Assembly: GCA_013697635.1 (NCBI GenBank)
Contig: JACCWM010000211.1
Location: 108,857 to 172,856 of the forward strand
Length of the DNA stretch: 64,000 nucleotides
From: Lujinxingiaceae bacterium
GTDB lineage: Bacteria > Myxococcota_A > Bradymonadia > Bradymonadales > Bradymonadaceae
Reading direction: 5' to 3'
The notes beneath the pieces were generated by a model. That model saw only the letters and a list, made by a program, of their open reading frames with translations. It searched no databases and was not told the DNA's origin. A program made the translations under genes and the position numbers. Below are positions 34,401 through 40,213 of the stretch, one piece after another (position 1 is the first letter of the stretch; the number at the start of each line of letters is the position of its first letter).

Positions 34401-36373
34401 TCGGTGTGCAGCTCTTCAATCGAGTAGTCTTTGTCGCAAAGCGCCACGCCCTGGCCGCAATGAAACAGCCCGATTTGCTCTTGTTCCTCGACGCCGAGCG
34501 CCTCGAAGATCGCGCCGGTCTGCTCGTCGATGCGCGCGATGCGCTGGGCTTTTGCCGCGGCGCGCAGGCCGCCGAGATTATCCTTCTCATAGAGATGCTT
34601 TCGCTCTTTGAGCTCGACGCCGACCAGCAGCCGCTCTTTTTCGCTGGCGAGCACGACGTCGGCGGCCTGGTTGTGGAGCACGCGCGTTGGTGTGCTCACC
34701 GACTCGCCCATGATCACGGTGCCGGTGGCGCGTGAGGCGACGGACTGGAAGGTCGGACTGAGCGCGCGTGAGCTGACCGCCTCGCGGGTCATCAAGTAGG
34801 CCGTGCCCATTTGAATGCCAAAATTGACGCCGCGCTGGCAGAGGCCGAAAAACAACACGGCGGCTGCGCCCGCGCTCGCTGCATCGCCGATGCCGCCGGC
34901 CGCAACAACGCACAGCGTGCGCGGGTCGGCGCCCTCGTCGATGGCGCGCTCGATCTCCAAGACGGCGTATTGCCACAAAGCGAGGCTGCCGATCGTGCCC
35001 ACGTGACCGCCGGCCTCGGCGCCTTCGAGCAAGAACTTGGTGTGACCTTCGCGAAGTGCCGCGCGCAAGACGCCGGGCGTGGGCGTGTGCAAATAGGTCG
35101 GGATCTGGGCCGACTCGAGCTGCATCGCCTGCTCGGCGGTTCCGGCCGCGACCAGGCCCAAAATCGGGGAGTGCGCGTGGCGGCGCTTCATCATCGCGAT
35201 GTGCGCTTCGCGGTGGGGATTGGCGTCAAGCCCGATGATCCCCGCCCCGTAAGGTAGGCCCAATAGCGCCTGAGCCGTGCTCGCGACGATGTCGTCGGCG
35301 ACTTCGGGCGGCATGTTGCCCAGCGCAAGCCAGGGAAGCGCCCCGGCCTCGGCCACGGCACGGGCAAAGGCTGGCGTGTCGCTGACCTGGGCCATCGGTC
35401 CCTGGTGGATGGGCAGGCGCGTGCGGTTGACCCGGGCGATGCCCTTGCCCGGCGCGAGCGGAAAGTCACTGGCAAGCGCACTGCACGTCGCCGCAACATG
35501 GGCTGCAATGCCACGAATCGCTTCGCCTGTCGTTTTAAAGCGTTGGACTATCGGGGCAGCGAGTGCGGCGTCTTGGCCGAGCGGCCATAAGCTCTCGCGA
35601 AGATCCAGATCCCATGACGTTTGGGATTCGCAAGCGATCAGCTCGCGGTAGAAGTCGATCGCTGACGTCTTTTGCGCGACGCACTCGACCTCGCGCTCAG
35701 CGAGCACTTTGACAGGACGGGTGGCCACGAGCGCGAAGGCGCGGTAGCGAAAGCCCAGGTGCGTGCCCAGACAGCGGGTATCGGTCGGGTTGAAGCTCTG
35801 CAAACGCGCGCGAATGGCCTCGGAGCTCGGAAACTCATCGCATAACCATAGCTGTCGATCGAGCACGTAGCCGGTCGCGCCGATGGCGACCACGGCTGCG
35901 GCCGAATCGGGGCCGATCGCGCCGCGAACGAAGACAGGAAGCGCGGTGTCTCGAAGAAGCCGGCGCACCAAAACGAGATTGGACTCCTCGCCGACAAAGC
36001 CTGAGCCCTCAAAGCCGCATGCCACCAACGCCTGGGCGCCGCCCTGCTCGCTGATGCGGCCCGTCTGACTGTCGACGACCTCCACCCAGACCCGTGCGCT
36101 GCGCCTGGCGAGCTCGGCCAACCGAGCGCTCAAAAGCGCGTGATCGAGCGCGTGATCCGCAGCCAGCAAGACCCGCTCGGCGCTAGCTGGCAAGGCATCG
36201 AGCAGACCGACACGAACAACGTCCGACGGGCTGACAAGCGACGCTGCACCCGGTTGTGGCGCGCCTTCCCAGACGAGCTGTGCGCCGGCTGTGCGTGCGG
36301 CGTTTGCGACTTGCTCGAACTCTGCAGACGCCGGCAAATACAACAGCGTAGAGAAGTCTAATGCTTGGTTCAT
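25493..36373 (-). CDS. Giant iterative lipid/polyketide megasynthase: ER-KS-AT-ACP-ACP-KS-KR-DH-PPTase
   Basis: A single protein of 3626 residues. Domains in order: FMN TIM-barrel enoyl reductase of the PfaD/nitronate-monooxygenase type (about 315-560, EGAEAGGHVG near 450), preceded by a degenerate related segment (1-300); KS1 (704-1163; Cys915, His1049, His1091); acyltransferase (1306-1600; GHSLGEYG, Ser1405); two carrier domains (1678-1750 and 1805-1877; GIDTVKQ with Thr1707 and Thr1834); KS2 (1933-2382; Cys2142, His2290, His2330); ketoreductase (2460-2990; LITGGGRGIT, Tyr2896); dehydratase hot-dog (3025-3230; His3032 in NDHIYEG); Sfp-type phosphopantetheinyl transferase (3330-3600; GVDLE Asp3430/Glu3432, WTLKEA Trp3473/Lys3476/Glu3477). 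It resembles polyunsaturated/secondary-lipid synthases (Pfa) but in one chain. No thioesterase is seen. The ATG at 36373 has AAAGG seven bases upstream. It heads an operon with the biotin carrier and carboxyltransferase. Confidence 0.9.
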   Translation of the reverse strand: MNQALDFSTLLYLPASAEFEQVANAARTAGAQLVWEGAPQPGAASLVSPSDVVRVGLLDALPASAERVLLAADHALDHALLSARLAELARRSARVWVEVVDSQTGRISEQGGAQALVACGFEGSGFVGEESNLVLVRRLLRDTALPVFVRGAIGPDSAAAVVAIGATGYVLDRQLWLCDEFPSSEAIRARLQSFNPTDTRCLGTHLGFRYRAFALVATRPVKVLAEREVECVAQKTSAIDFYRELIACESQTSWDLDLRESLWPLGQDAALAAPIVQRFKTTGEAIRGIAAHVAATCSALASDFPLAPGKGIARVNRTRLPIHQGPMAQVSDTPAFARAVAEAGALPWLALGNMPPEVADDIVASTAQALLGLPYGAGIIGLDANPHREAHIAMMKRRHAHSPILGLVAAGTAEQAMQLESAQIPTYLHTPTPGVLRAALREGHTKFLLEGAEAGGHVGTIGSLALWQYAVLEIERAIDEGADPRTLCVVAAGGIGDAASAGAAAVLFFGLCQRGVNFGIQMGTAYLMTREAVSSRALSPTFQSVASRATGTVIMGESVSTPTRVLHNQAADVVLASEKERLLVGVELKERKHLYEKDNLGGLRAAAKAQRIARIDEQTGAIFEALGVEEQEQIGLFHCGQGVALCDKDYSIEELHTEVTDNAKRWICDPVYRAQFRPAQAVAPASKPSTNSKPAHHRDQDDDGAIAIIGVGARMPGAHSAPAFWQNIVNGVYAIGEVPTNRWDASLYYDADPGEPDKTYSKIGGWVTDFTFDRRAFRLPPKVVESMDITQQLTLEAAREALADAGYLDADFDRDRCAVILGNALGGDLRDTTNQRILYPEFGRVLQNVLVEAAAGRLSEREQQALLDMVEARFKQGKLQISEDSMPGELANIVAGRVAQSFDLRGPNFITDAACASSLAALDAAVRGLRARQFDMALCGGADCAMGPTSFVKFSKIGALSPDGSRPFDAGANGFVMGEGAGVFVLKRLADAERDGDSIYALVRGVGGSSDGRGKAITAPNPEGQQIAVRRAFQDAGFGPRTISLLEAHGTSTPVGDPVEVHSLLKVINEDDSTMVVERIALGSIKSMIGHLKAGAGAASIIKVAMALKHAVLPPTLNVETVNPALELDNSPLRIQHQAQAWETIGNAPRRAGVSAFGFGGTNFHAVLEGYDPSRTMSSTKIYGSTSQPAPIEPAPIEPAASSSSSEGIIAFSGADVAEVREKFEAFAHDFEARGPKATSLWQLALHGGELARSEGGARLAIVYADDQELTERVQKARLALETNRSWRVLTNQGIYLGQGVGSKKLAMLFPGQGTQYLGMLSALKSRFPVVAETFKEADQIMAPVLGCALSEIIDPDLGQVDENDAFRALMQTEVTQPAVLTVDVALYRVLLGLGLRPDMVAGHSLGEYGACVAAGVMSFRDALLTVAARGTAMASASPLNGDCGLMAGISASAEVVRAVLEQVDGYVVCANINCPGQTIIAGLSDAVAQAVKLFEAADHQVVMLPVSHAFHTKVVAEASAPLRHHLGTVNIASPRLPILTNVTGDYYPAGPGVEDSIRDLLSEQVAAPVEFIKLIERMYADGVRTFVEVGPKRAQTSFVANILEGREHLAVHTNHPKKGDVASLYDALAQLWAAGAWPQNAHPQPGLEPVPGSNQVFDNKIESLSMAQGRDTILHVMMGVLCEKTGYDADEIEIDFELEADLGIDTVKQAEIMAAVREHFALVRDENFRLAEYPTLSRLADYVEERLGLAGAAVEPALAAVEAVPVEAVPGMDTETIASIDYTPPAAVAAHSTRVSRAHILDMMMGVLCEKTGYDADEIEIDFELEADLGIDTVKQAEIMAAVREHFALVRDEDFRLAEYPTLSRLADYVEERLGLAETLAEPVAKVVPEAVPGMRSDSPVAPTTTLQIAPSALRALNGSSPLPEAPKSGERVAADVVISGCALGLPGLDEVFSTEAVERLLSGTNFISTLPEEMRQRMVDKHIVRLKKHEGGGGEMVAVEHSSEVIKLAGQRGAFALREWGISDDLIDSLDPTSQLAIAAGFEALRDAGLPLVPRYRETTTGKKVTTGWALPREVGDETGVIFASAFAGQDALIEELRANNGEDYKFNHRFLLRVLGMANARFAEFVGARGPNTKINNACASTTTALAMAQDWIRAGRCKRVVILSADDASGADLMEWVGAGFLATGAATTEEDVTRAALPFDKRRHGMIIGMGALALVVEAGGLPEARGVEPIADLLATRFVNSGFHPTRLDVDHIAATVDAMVGEVEARFEIARSTIASRTVFVSHETYTPARGGSASAEIAALRRTFGDQANQVVIANTKGFTGHAMGAGIEDILAMKVLQHERVPPIANFSQPDPELGDLRLSKGGAYEVDYVLRLAAGFGSQLALAMFRHRARTEDRVDVAKHLAWLGQVSGFANPVLELEKRTLRLRDGQPDDQPPTPARREPVPATAPVLPLATSFQFKPVVVEAHTAASFDFFALRARLANKRVVILAGPMLVTDLMQRAAERCGARVLVIGEKSGRGPLDTDLVACDLLDESAITAELSAFGVVDGIINLLGFGNERNLPNDVYLATRRTFHVARAWAKMVGGVPGASHFFVSITGMGGRLGFDQVTTPLPLCGAVCGFTKALAREWEEAAVRVVDIARDGFYPELGLQILAETFHDTPSPEVGLTAGIRYVPVLVSVDDIIGHGAGTSVAPDAQSVVLITGGGRGITAEFGVDLARRFGCKLALVGRSELTHPAPLKVDMELEKERARQQIGARGERVTPVAIRQALAGLEAQRTIAQNMERMSEAGSDVAYFACDVADTAQVEALIEAVRARFGRVDGVIHGAGVEESRLLADKDVPSFDRVFRGKALGGLNLWSAVRAMEPAFFVAFSSIAGRFGNAGQTDYSAANDALSKLVAQINARTSTRALSIDWTAWDEVGMAVEGSMKTILLARGVEFLPASIGAPMVADALARGLTGECLVAGELGELGGTRFFDRSKAPRQPADQHHPVLVDAVVEHIEHRRLVVERTFDPQQDPFINDHIYEGVAILPGVMGYELIVSAASLLVQQGVVREVVDVRFERAVKLHKGEPLRLMATAEVIERTVDETRIAVVVESSREGRTGRALSQQHYRAVVVMGALAKAVQPQVELNVNAPWRRGPNKTEIYKRFFHTGVFQVLDNVPFASDEAVIGHGRLPVARLVSAQRAGDFLTDPMVREMAFQTAGLWGMATLGQSFLPLGIGRSLQRRSAQPGEAVCIRGRRRNDASEGAIAFDIDVLDEGGEVLQVMEKVELIGHRTLLEAERFAPFKAPMAGMLRLSEPEARLLLSDRGLSFDDIVVNEERVAYDRLQNARRRGEWLAARVAAKEVVRRYLRDFCARNVPLACITIAKTEQGAPFVRLDGEFAALGAQLVLPHMSITHSAGIAIAALSFPGRGGRIGVDLEKIERRDASFINEYFSAAELALVLGIQDGRAADQNVLVTALWTLKEATTKALGLGMHLRPDEIDVAAIETTTAGMIATLKLKGRALEAFEAIDASALEAHVEIFATMALATVRFQTPAPWPPVQARRPKLAAGSAKIFVINGRVAPAKAASMLIENDEVSAAVAAFLKHRNLLDEEPVDGHGKQTRRQDLGAWKL
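30747..30962 (-). repeat. Tandem carrier-domain DNA repeat, copy 2
   Basis: This 216-bp stretch encodes carrier domain 2 of the megasynthase (Thr1834). It repeats 31128-31343 exactly 381 bp (127 codons) away, with only about four mismatches by eye, including at third codon positions. Confidence 0.85.
31128..31343 (-). repeat. Tandem carrier-domain DNA repeat, copy 1
   Basis: This 216-bp stretch encodes carrier domain 1 of the megasynthase (Thr1707) and is about 98% identical to 30747-30962. The linkers on either side are not similar at this level, so the repeat boundaries match the domain boundaries. Confidence 0.85.
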
Positions 36374-36632
36374 CGCGCTACCTTTGATGGACCAAAGGTC
36401 CGTCATCATGACGTGGTCGTGATCCGCTCGACGCAAAACGTGCGTAGTCAAGCTCCTACACCTAACGACATGAAAGGGGCGATGCAAGCCAAAATGAAAA
36501 ATAGTGGAATAATGAATGAACCGTCAGTCAGTACGAATTTGAATGACATATCAGTCACTTGCGAGCCGCGCACAAGTTCCGCACTTTTCGCTGCGGGAGT
36601 AAGGAAAGGTGGGACTAGTCAGCTGCCAAAAA
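36374..36632 (-). promoter_or_regulatory. Upstream regulatory region of the megasynthase operon
   Basis: The 259 bp before the megasynthase start are less GC-rich than the genes around and must hold its promoter, because a terminator isolates it from the gene upstream. Two TCAGTCA repeats (36524-36530 and 36551-36557) are 27 bp apart, the second within the dyad TGAC-ATATCA-GTCA (36544-36557). A second small dyad, ACGCA-AAACG-TGCGT, lies near 36429-36443. These are candidate operator sites; no clear -35/-10 pair can be asserted. No coding frame is supported here. Confidence 0.4.
36381..36401 (-). promoter_or_regulatory. Alternative hairpins over the megasynthase ribosome binding site
   Basis: On the minus strand the leader reads GGACCTTTGGTCC, then ATCAAAGG, then seven bases, then ATG. 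CCTTTG can pair with CAAAGG (six-base loop), hiding the AAAGG ribosome binding site. GGACC can instead pair with GGTCC (three-base loop), leaving it free. The two pairings share bases and exclude each other. Confidence 0.45.
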
Positions 36633-36670
36633 CGCCAAAAACGCCAGGATTGTCCCTGGCGCTTTTGGCG
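36633..36670 (-). terminator. Terminator after the aldehyde dehydrogenase gene
   Basis: Left arm 36633-36648 and right arm 36655-36670 pair at 15 of 16 positions around a six-base loop. On the minus strand the descending arm contains TTTTTGGCG and is followed by another TTTTTGG. It begins 26 bases after the aldehyde dehydrogenase stop and separates that gene from the megasynthase operon. Confidence 0.75.
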
Positions 36671-36695
36671 CGGTGCGCTCGCAAATCGTCCGATG

Positions 36696-38282
36696 CTAGT
36701 GACGGCTGAACAAGTCGGCGACCTTCTTGGTGATCCCTTTTCGGTACAGCATGACGAGCGCCTTATCGAGGGCGGTCTCGATCATCTGGTTGTAGGGATA
36801 CCAAAAGGGCTCGCGCTTGAGCTGCAAGATGTCTTCGATCACGGTCTTGGAGTTGGTGAAGGTGCGCAGCTCGTCGAGGCCTTTTCGCCGTCCCAACCCC
36901 GAGCTCTTGTTGCCGCCAAAGGGCGCCTCGACAGCGAGGTAGTGGACCAGGACGTCATTGATGCAGACGCCGCCGACGTCGAGCTGGCGAGCGACCTCGT
37001 GGGCGACATCGGTGTTCTTGGACCAGACTGAGGCGCCCAGGCCGTAGGGTAGATCGTTGACGCGCTGAATTGCCTCGGCTGGCGAGCGCACCATCATGAT
37101 CGGCAAGATCGGCCCGAAGCTCTGCTCGCGCATGACGAGCATGTCGTCGGTCACGTCGATCAAGACGGTGGGCTCAAAATAATGACCATCGACCTCGGCC
37201 ACGCGCTTGCCACCGGTGAGTAACTTGGCGCCGCGCTTGACGGCATCGGCGACGTGCTCCTCGAGCACGAAGATGTGCTCGGGATTGGTGATTGCGCCGA
37301 CATCGATCGTGGGGCTGATCGGATCGCCCTGGCGAAGTTGGCGCGTGAGCGTGGAGACGCGCGCGACGAAGTCTTCGTAGACATCCTCCTGCACGTAGGC
37401 GCGCTCGATCGACAGGCAGCTCTGGCCGGCATTGGAGAAGGCGCCCCAGACCGCGCCGTGCGCGCTGCGCTCCAAATCGGCGTCGTTGAGCACGACCATC
37501 GCATCCTTGCTGCCAAGCTCGAGGATGCAGGGAATCAGACGCTCGCCGGCGATGCGCCCGATCGTGCGCCCATTTTTTGTGGTGCCGGTAAAGACGATGC
37601 CGTCGACGCGTTGAGCGAGCTCTTCGCCAAGATCGCCATAGCCGGGCAACACCTGGAGCAGGCCGCGCGGCAGCCCGGAGTCGTTGATGATGTTGGCCGC
37701 TGCCAGGGCCACCAGCGGCGTGAGCTGGGAGGGCTTGATGATCACGGCGTTGCCGGCCAAGAGCGCCGGAATCGCCGGGCTGATCGCCAGATCGAGCGGG
37801 AAATTCCACGGGCTGATGTTGAGCACCACGCCCAGCGGCGAGTACTCCACGCGCCCGCGCTTGTTGCGCAACAGGTGCATGTTCAGCTTGTGGTCGTCGA
37901 GCATCTGCGAGGCGTTGCTGAGGTAGTAGCTCATCGTGTCGAAGAGATTGAGCAGCTCGGCCATGGCGTCAGGGCGCGGCTTGCCGGTCTCTTCGCTGAT
38001 CAGATCGAGCAGCTCCTGTCGGTGGTCCATCAACTTCTCGCGCGCCTCTTGCAGACAGCGCACGCGGTCGCCAATCTCGAGGCGGCGCCAACTGCGCTGC
38101 GCGTCGCCGGCCTGCTGCAGCGCGCGTACCATCGCTTCGCGCGAGGTCACCGAGACCTCTCCGATGACGTGTTGGGTCGCTGGATTCATGCACGTGATCG
38201 TGTCGAGCCGCAGTTCGGCCACAGGAGCGCTGGCGCGCCCCACGTTGTTCAGCATCCTCATTTCTTGAGCCTGTGTTTCCAT
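36696..38282 (-). CDS. Aldehyde dehydrogenase family protein
   Basis: A 528-residue NAD(P)-dependent aldehyde dehydrogenase. It has SPWNFPL with the catalytic Asn, FTGTTKNGRTIG of the cofactor site, the general-base Glu in LELGSKDAMVV, and the nucleophile Cys in NAGQSCLS. The C-terminal part has PFGGNKSSGLGR and a basic/amphipathic extension of about 60 residues (WYPYNQMIETALDKAL), which could aid membrane association, as in fatty-aldehyde or coniferyl-aldehyde dehydrogenases. The motif LELGSK replaces the usual LELGGK. GGAGAA precedes the ATG at 38282. It is divergent from glpD and separated from the megasynthase by a terminator, so a role in oxidising a fatty aldehyde made by that system is only a possibility. 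Confidence 0.87.
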   Translation of the reverse strand: METQAQEMRMLNNVGRASAPVAELRLDTITCMNPATQHVIGEVSVTSREAMVRALQQAGDAQRSWRRLEIGDRVRCLQEAREKLMDHRQELLDLISEETGKPRPDAMAELLNLFDTMSYYLSNASQMLDDHKLNMHLLRNKRGRVEYSPLGVVLNISPWNFPLDLAISPAIPALLAGNAVIIKPSQLTPLVALAAANIINDSGLPRGLLQVLPGYGDLGEELAQRVDGIVFTGTTKNGRTIGRIAGERLIPCILELGSKDAMVVLNDADLERSAHGAVWGAFSNAGQSCLSIERAYVQEDVYEDFVARVSTLTRQLRQGDPISPTIDVGAITNPEHIFVLEEHVADAVKRGAKLLTGGKRVAEVDGHYFEPTVLIDVTDDMLVMREQSFGPILPIMMVRSPAEAIQRVNDLPYGLGASVWSKNTDVAHEVARQLDVGGVCINDVLVHYLAVEAPFGGNKSSGLGRRKGLDELRTFTNSKTVIEDILQLKREPFWYPYNQMIETALDKALVMLYRKGITKKVADLFSRH

Positions 38283-38527
38283 AAGCAGTCTTCTCCCTGA
38301 TTGGTACCACTCCCTCCTTAGAAAATTTCCTCACTACGGGTGCGCCGAAGCTAGACGCACGCTTTGGAAGGTCAAGCGACTCATTGTCAAAATCGCGATC
38401 TTTTATCGCGGGCCTATCATTGGCACCAAACCGTGGTTGCGAGGGTGGAGCGGCTAGCCTAATCTCGGCGCCGATCGCCTGACGCGGCGATCGACCCAGG
38501 GCATCAACCAACGACAGGACTCAAGAG

Positions 38528-40204
38528 ATGGTGACTCGGCAACAGATGTGGGATCGACTCGGCGAGCCGGTCGATGTTTTGATCATCGGCGGCGGGATCA
38601 ACGGTGCAGGCATTGCGCGCGACGCCTCCATGCGCGGTCTCAAGGTGGCGCTCGTCGAGATGAAAGATCTGGCCTACGGCACAAGCTCGCGCTCCTCAAA
38701 GCTCGTGCATGGCGGGCTTCGCTACCTCGAGCAGCTCGAGTTCAGCCTGGTCTTCGAGTCGGTCAGCGAGCGCCGCATCCTGATGGACATCGCCCCGCAT
38801 CTGGTCCATCCGCTGGGCTTTTTGTTCCCCGTTTACCGCGGATCGCGGCGCAATCTGACCATGATCAACGCCGGCATGTGGCTCTACGAGGGCCTCTCGC
38901 TCTTTCGCTCGCCCAAGCGCCATCGCAAATTGCGCCCGCGGGACGTGGCCGAGGAGGAGCCGTGTCTGACGACCGAAAACCTCAAGGGTGCGCCGCTCTA
39001 CTTCGACTGCTCGACCGACGACGCGCGCCTGACACTCGAGACGGCGCTTGACGCCGTCGGCCACGGCGCAACGGTCGTGACCTGGGCACGTGCGGTCTCC
39101 TTTTTAAAAGACGAGGCCGGGCGCATCGGCGGCGCCGTGGTCAAGAACGCTTTTACCGGCGAGCTTTGTGAGGTGCGCGCTCACGTGGTGATCAACGCCA
39201 CCGGCCCCTGGACCGACCGCACCCGCGCGATGAGCAGCGAGCCGCCGACGACCTTGCTGCGCCCGACCAAGGGCGTGCACATCGTCGTCGAGCGCGAGAA
39301 GTTGCCCGTGCGAAACGCCGTGGTTTGCTTTCATCCCACCGATGACCGCGTGCTGTTTGCCATTCCCTGGGGCGCGCGCACCTATCTGGGCACGACCGAC
39401 ACCGACTATCAGGGAGATCCTGGCGACGTGATAGCCACACTGGCCGACATCGACTATCTGCTCTCTGCGGCGGCCGCCTATTTTCCCGACAGCCCGCTGA
39501 CGCGCGACGACGTGATCGCGACCTGGGCCGGCCTTCGCCCGCTGATCCGCGCCTCGGACGACGTCTCCGAGTCGGCCGTCAGCCGCGAGCACCAGATCAT
39601 CGTCAGCCCTGACGGCCTGATCACGATCGCCGGCGGCAAGCTCACCACCTACAGGCGCATGTCGGCCGAGGTGGTCGATACGACCGTGAAATTCTTGAGA
39701 CTTACCAACCACTTGCCGCCAGACCTGGAGGTCGCCCACACCGAATCCAATCCCTTGCCCGGCGCCGTGGGCTGGCCCGAGGACGACAATCACGAGCTCG
39801 TCGCAAAACAGGTGCTCGAGGCCGGCCAGGGACATATCGAGCCCGAGACAGCGCGCGCGCTCGTCTTCACCTACGGCATGCGAAGCATCGCCCTGGCCAC
39901 GCGTGTCGCCGAGCAACCCGAGCTTGCGCGTCCGATAATCGACGGCCGCCCCGAGATCGTCGCTCAGATCGACTGGTCGGTGCAGGAGGAGATGGCCACG
40001 ACCGTGACCGATATTCTGATCCAACGCACCCAGATTTTTTATCGCGACCGCGATCAGGGCCTGGGCGCAACGGGCTTGGTCGCCGATCGCCTGGCTCATT
40101 TGCTGGGTTGGGACGAGGCCACGCGCGCCAACAACATCGCCCAGTACGAGCACGACGTGTACCTGTCGCGAAAGTGGCGCGAGGAGATTGACCAGTCCTC
40201 TTGA
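38528..40204 (+). CDS. glpD: Glycerol-3-phosphate dehydrogenase (FAD-dependent)
   Basis: A 558-residue flavoprotein of the GlpD/GlpA family. The FAD-binding motif VLIIGGGINGAGIARDAS is at residues about 18-35, followed by GTSSRSSKLVHGGLRYLE, which contains the signature RSS-K-HGG-RYL. The substrate-binding region TKGVHIVV and the C-terminal helical domain (MATTVTDILIQRTQIFYRD) complete the family. It oxidises sn-glycerol 3-phosphate to dihydroxyacetone phosphate at the inner membrane, passing electrons to quinone, and links phospholipid/glycerol turnover to central metabolism. The start lies in a 245-bp divergent region shared with the aldehyde dehydrogenase; CAGGAC precedes it. Confidence 0.94.
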   Translation: MVTRQQMWDRLGEPVDVLIIGGGINGAGIARDASMRGLKVALVEMKDLAYGTSSRSSKLVHGGLRYLEQLEFSLVFESVSERRILMDIAPHLVHPLGFLFPVYRGSRRNLTMINAGMWLYEGLSLFRSPKRHRKLRPRDVAEEEPCLTTENLKGAPLYFDCSTDDARLTLETALDAVGHGATVVTWARAVSFLKDEAGRIGGAVVKNAFTGELCEVRAHVVINATGPWTDRTRAMSSEPPTTLLRPTKGVHIVVEREKLPVRNAVVCFHPTDDRVLFAIPWGARTYLGTTDTDYQGDPGDVIATLADIDYLLSAAAAYFPDSPLTRDDVIATWAGLRPLIRASDDVSESAVSREHQIIVSPDGLITIAGGKLTTYRRMSAEVVDTTVKFLRLTNHLPPDLEVAHTESNPLPGAVGWPEDDNHELVAKQVLEAGQGHIEPETARALVFTYGMRSIALATRVAEQPELARPIIDGRPEIVAQIDWSVQEEMATTVTDILIQRTQIFYRDRDQGLGATGLVADRLAHLLGWDEATRANNIAQYEHDVYLSRKWREEIDQSS

Positions 40205-40213
40205 GCTGCCTCG

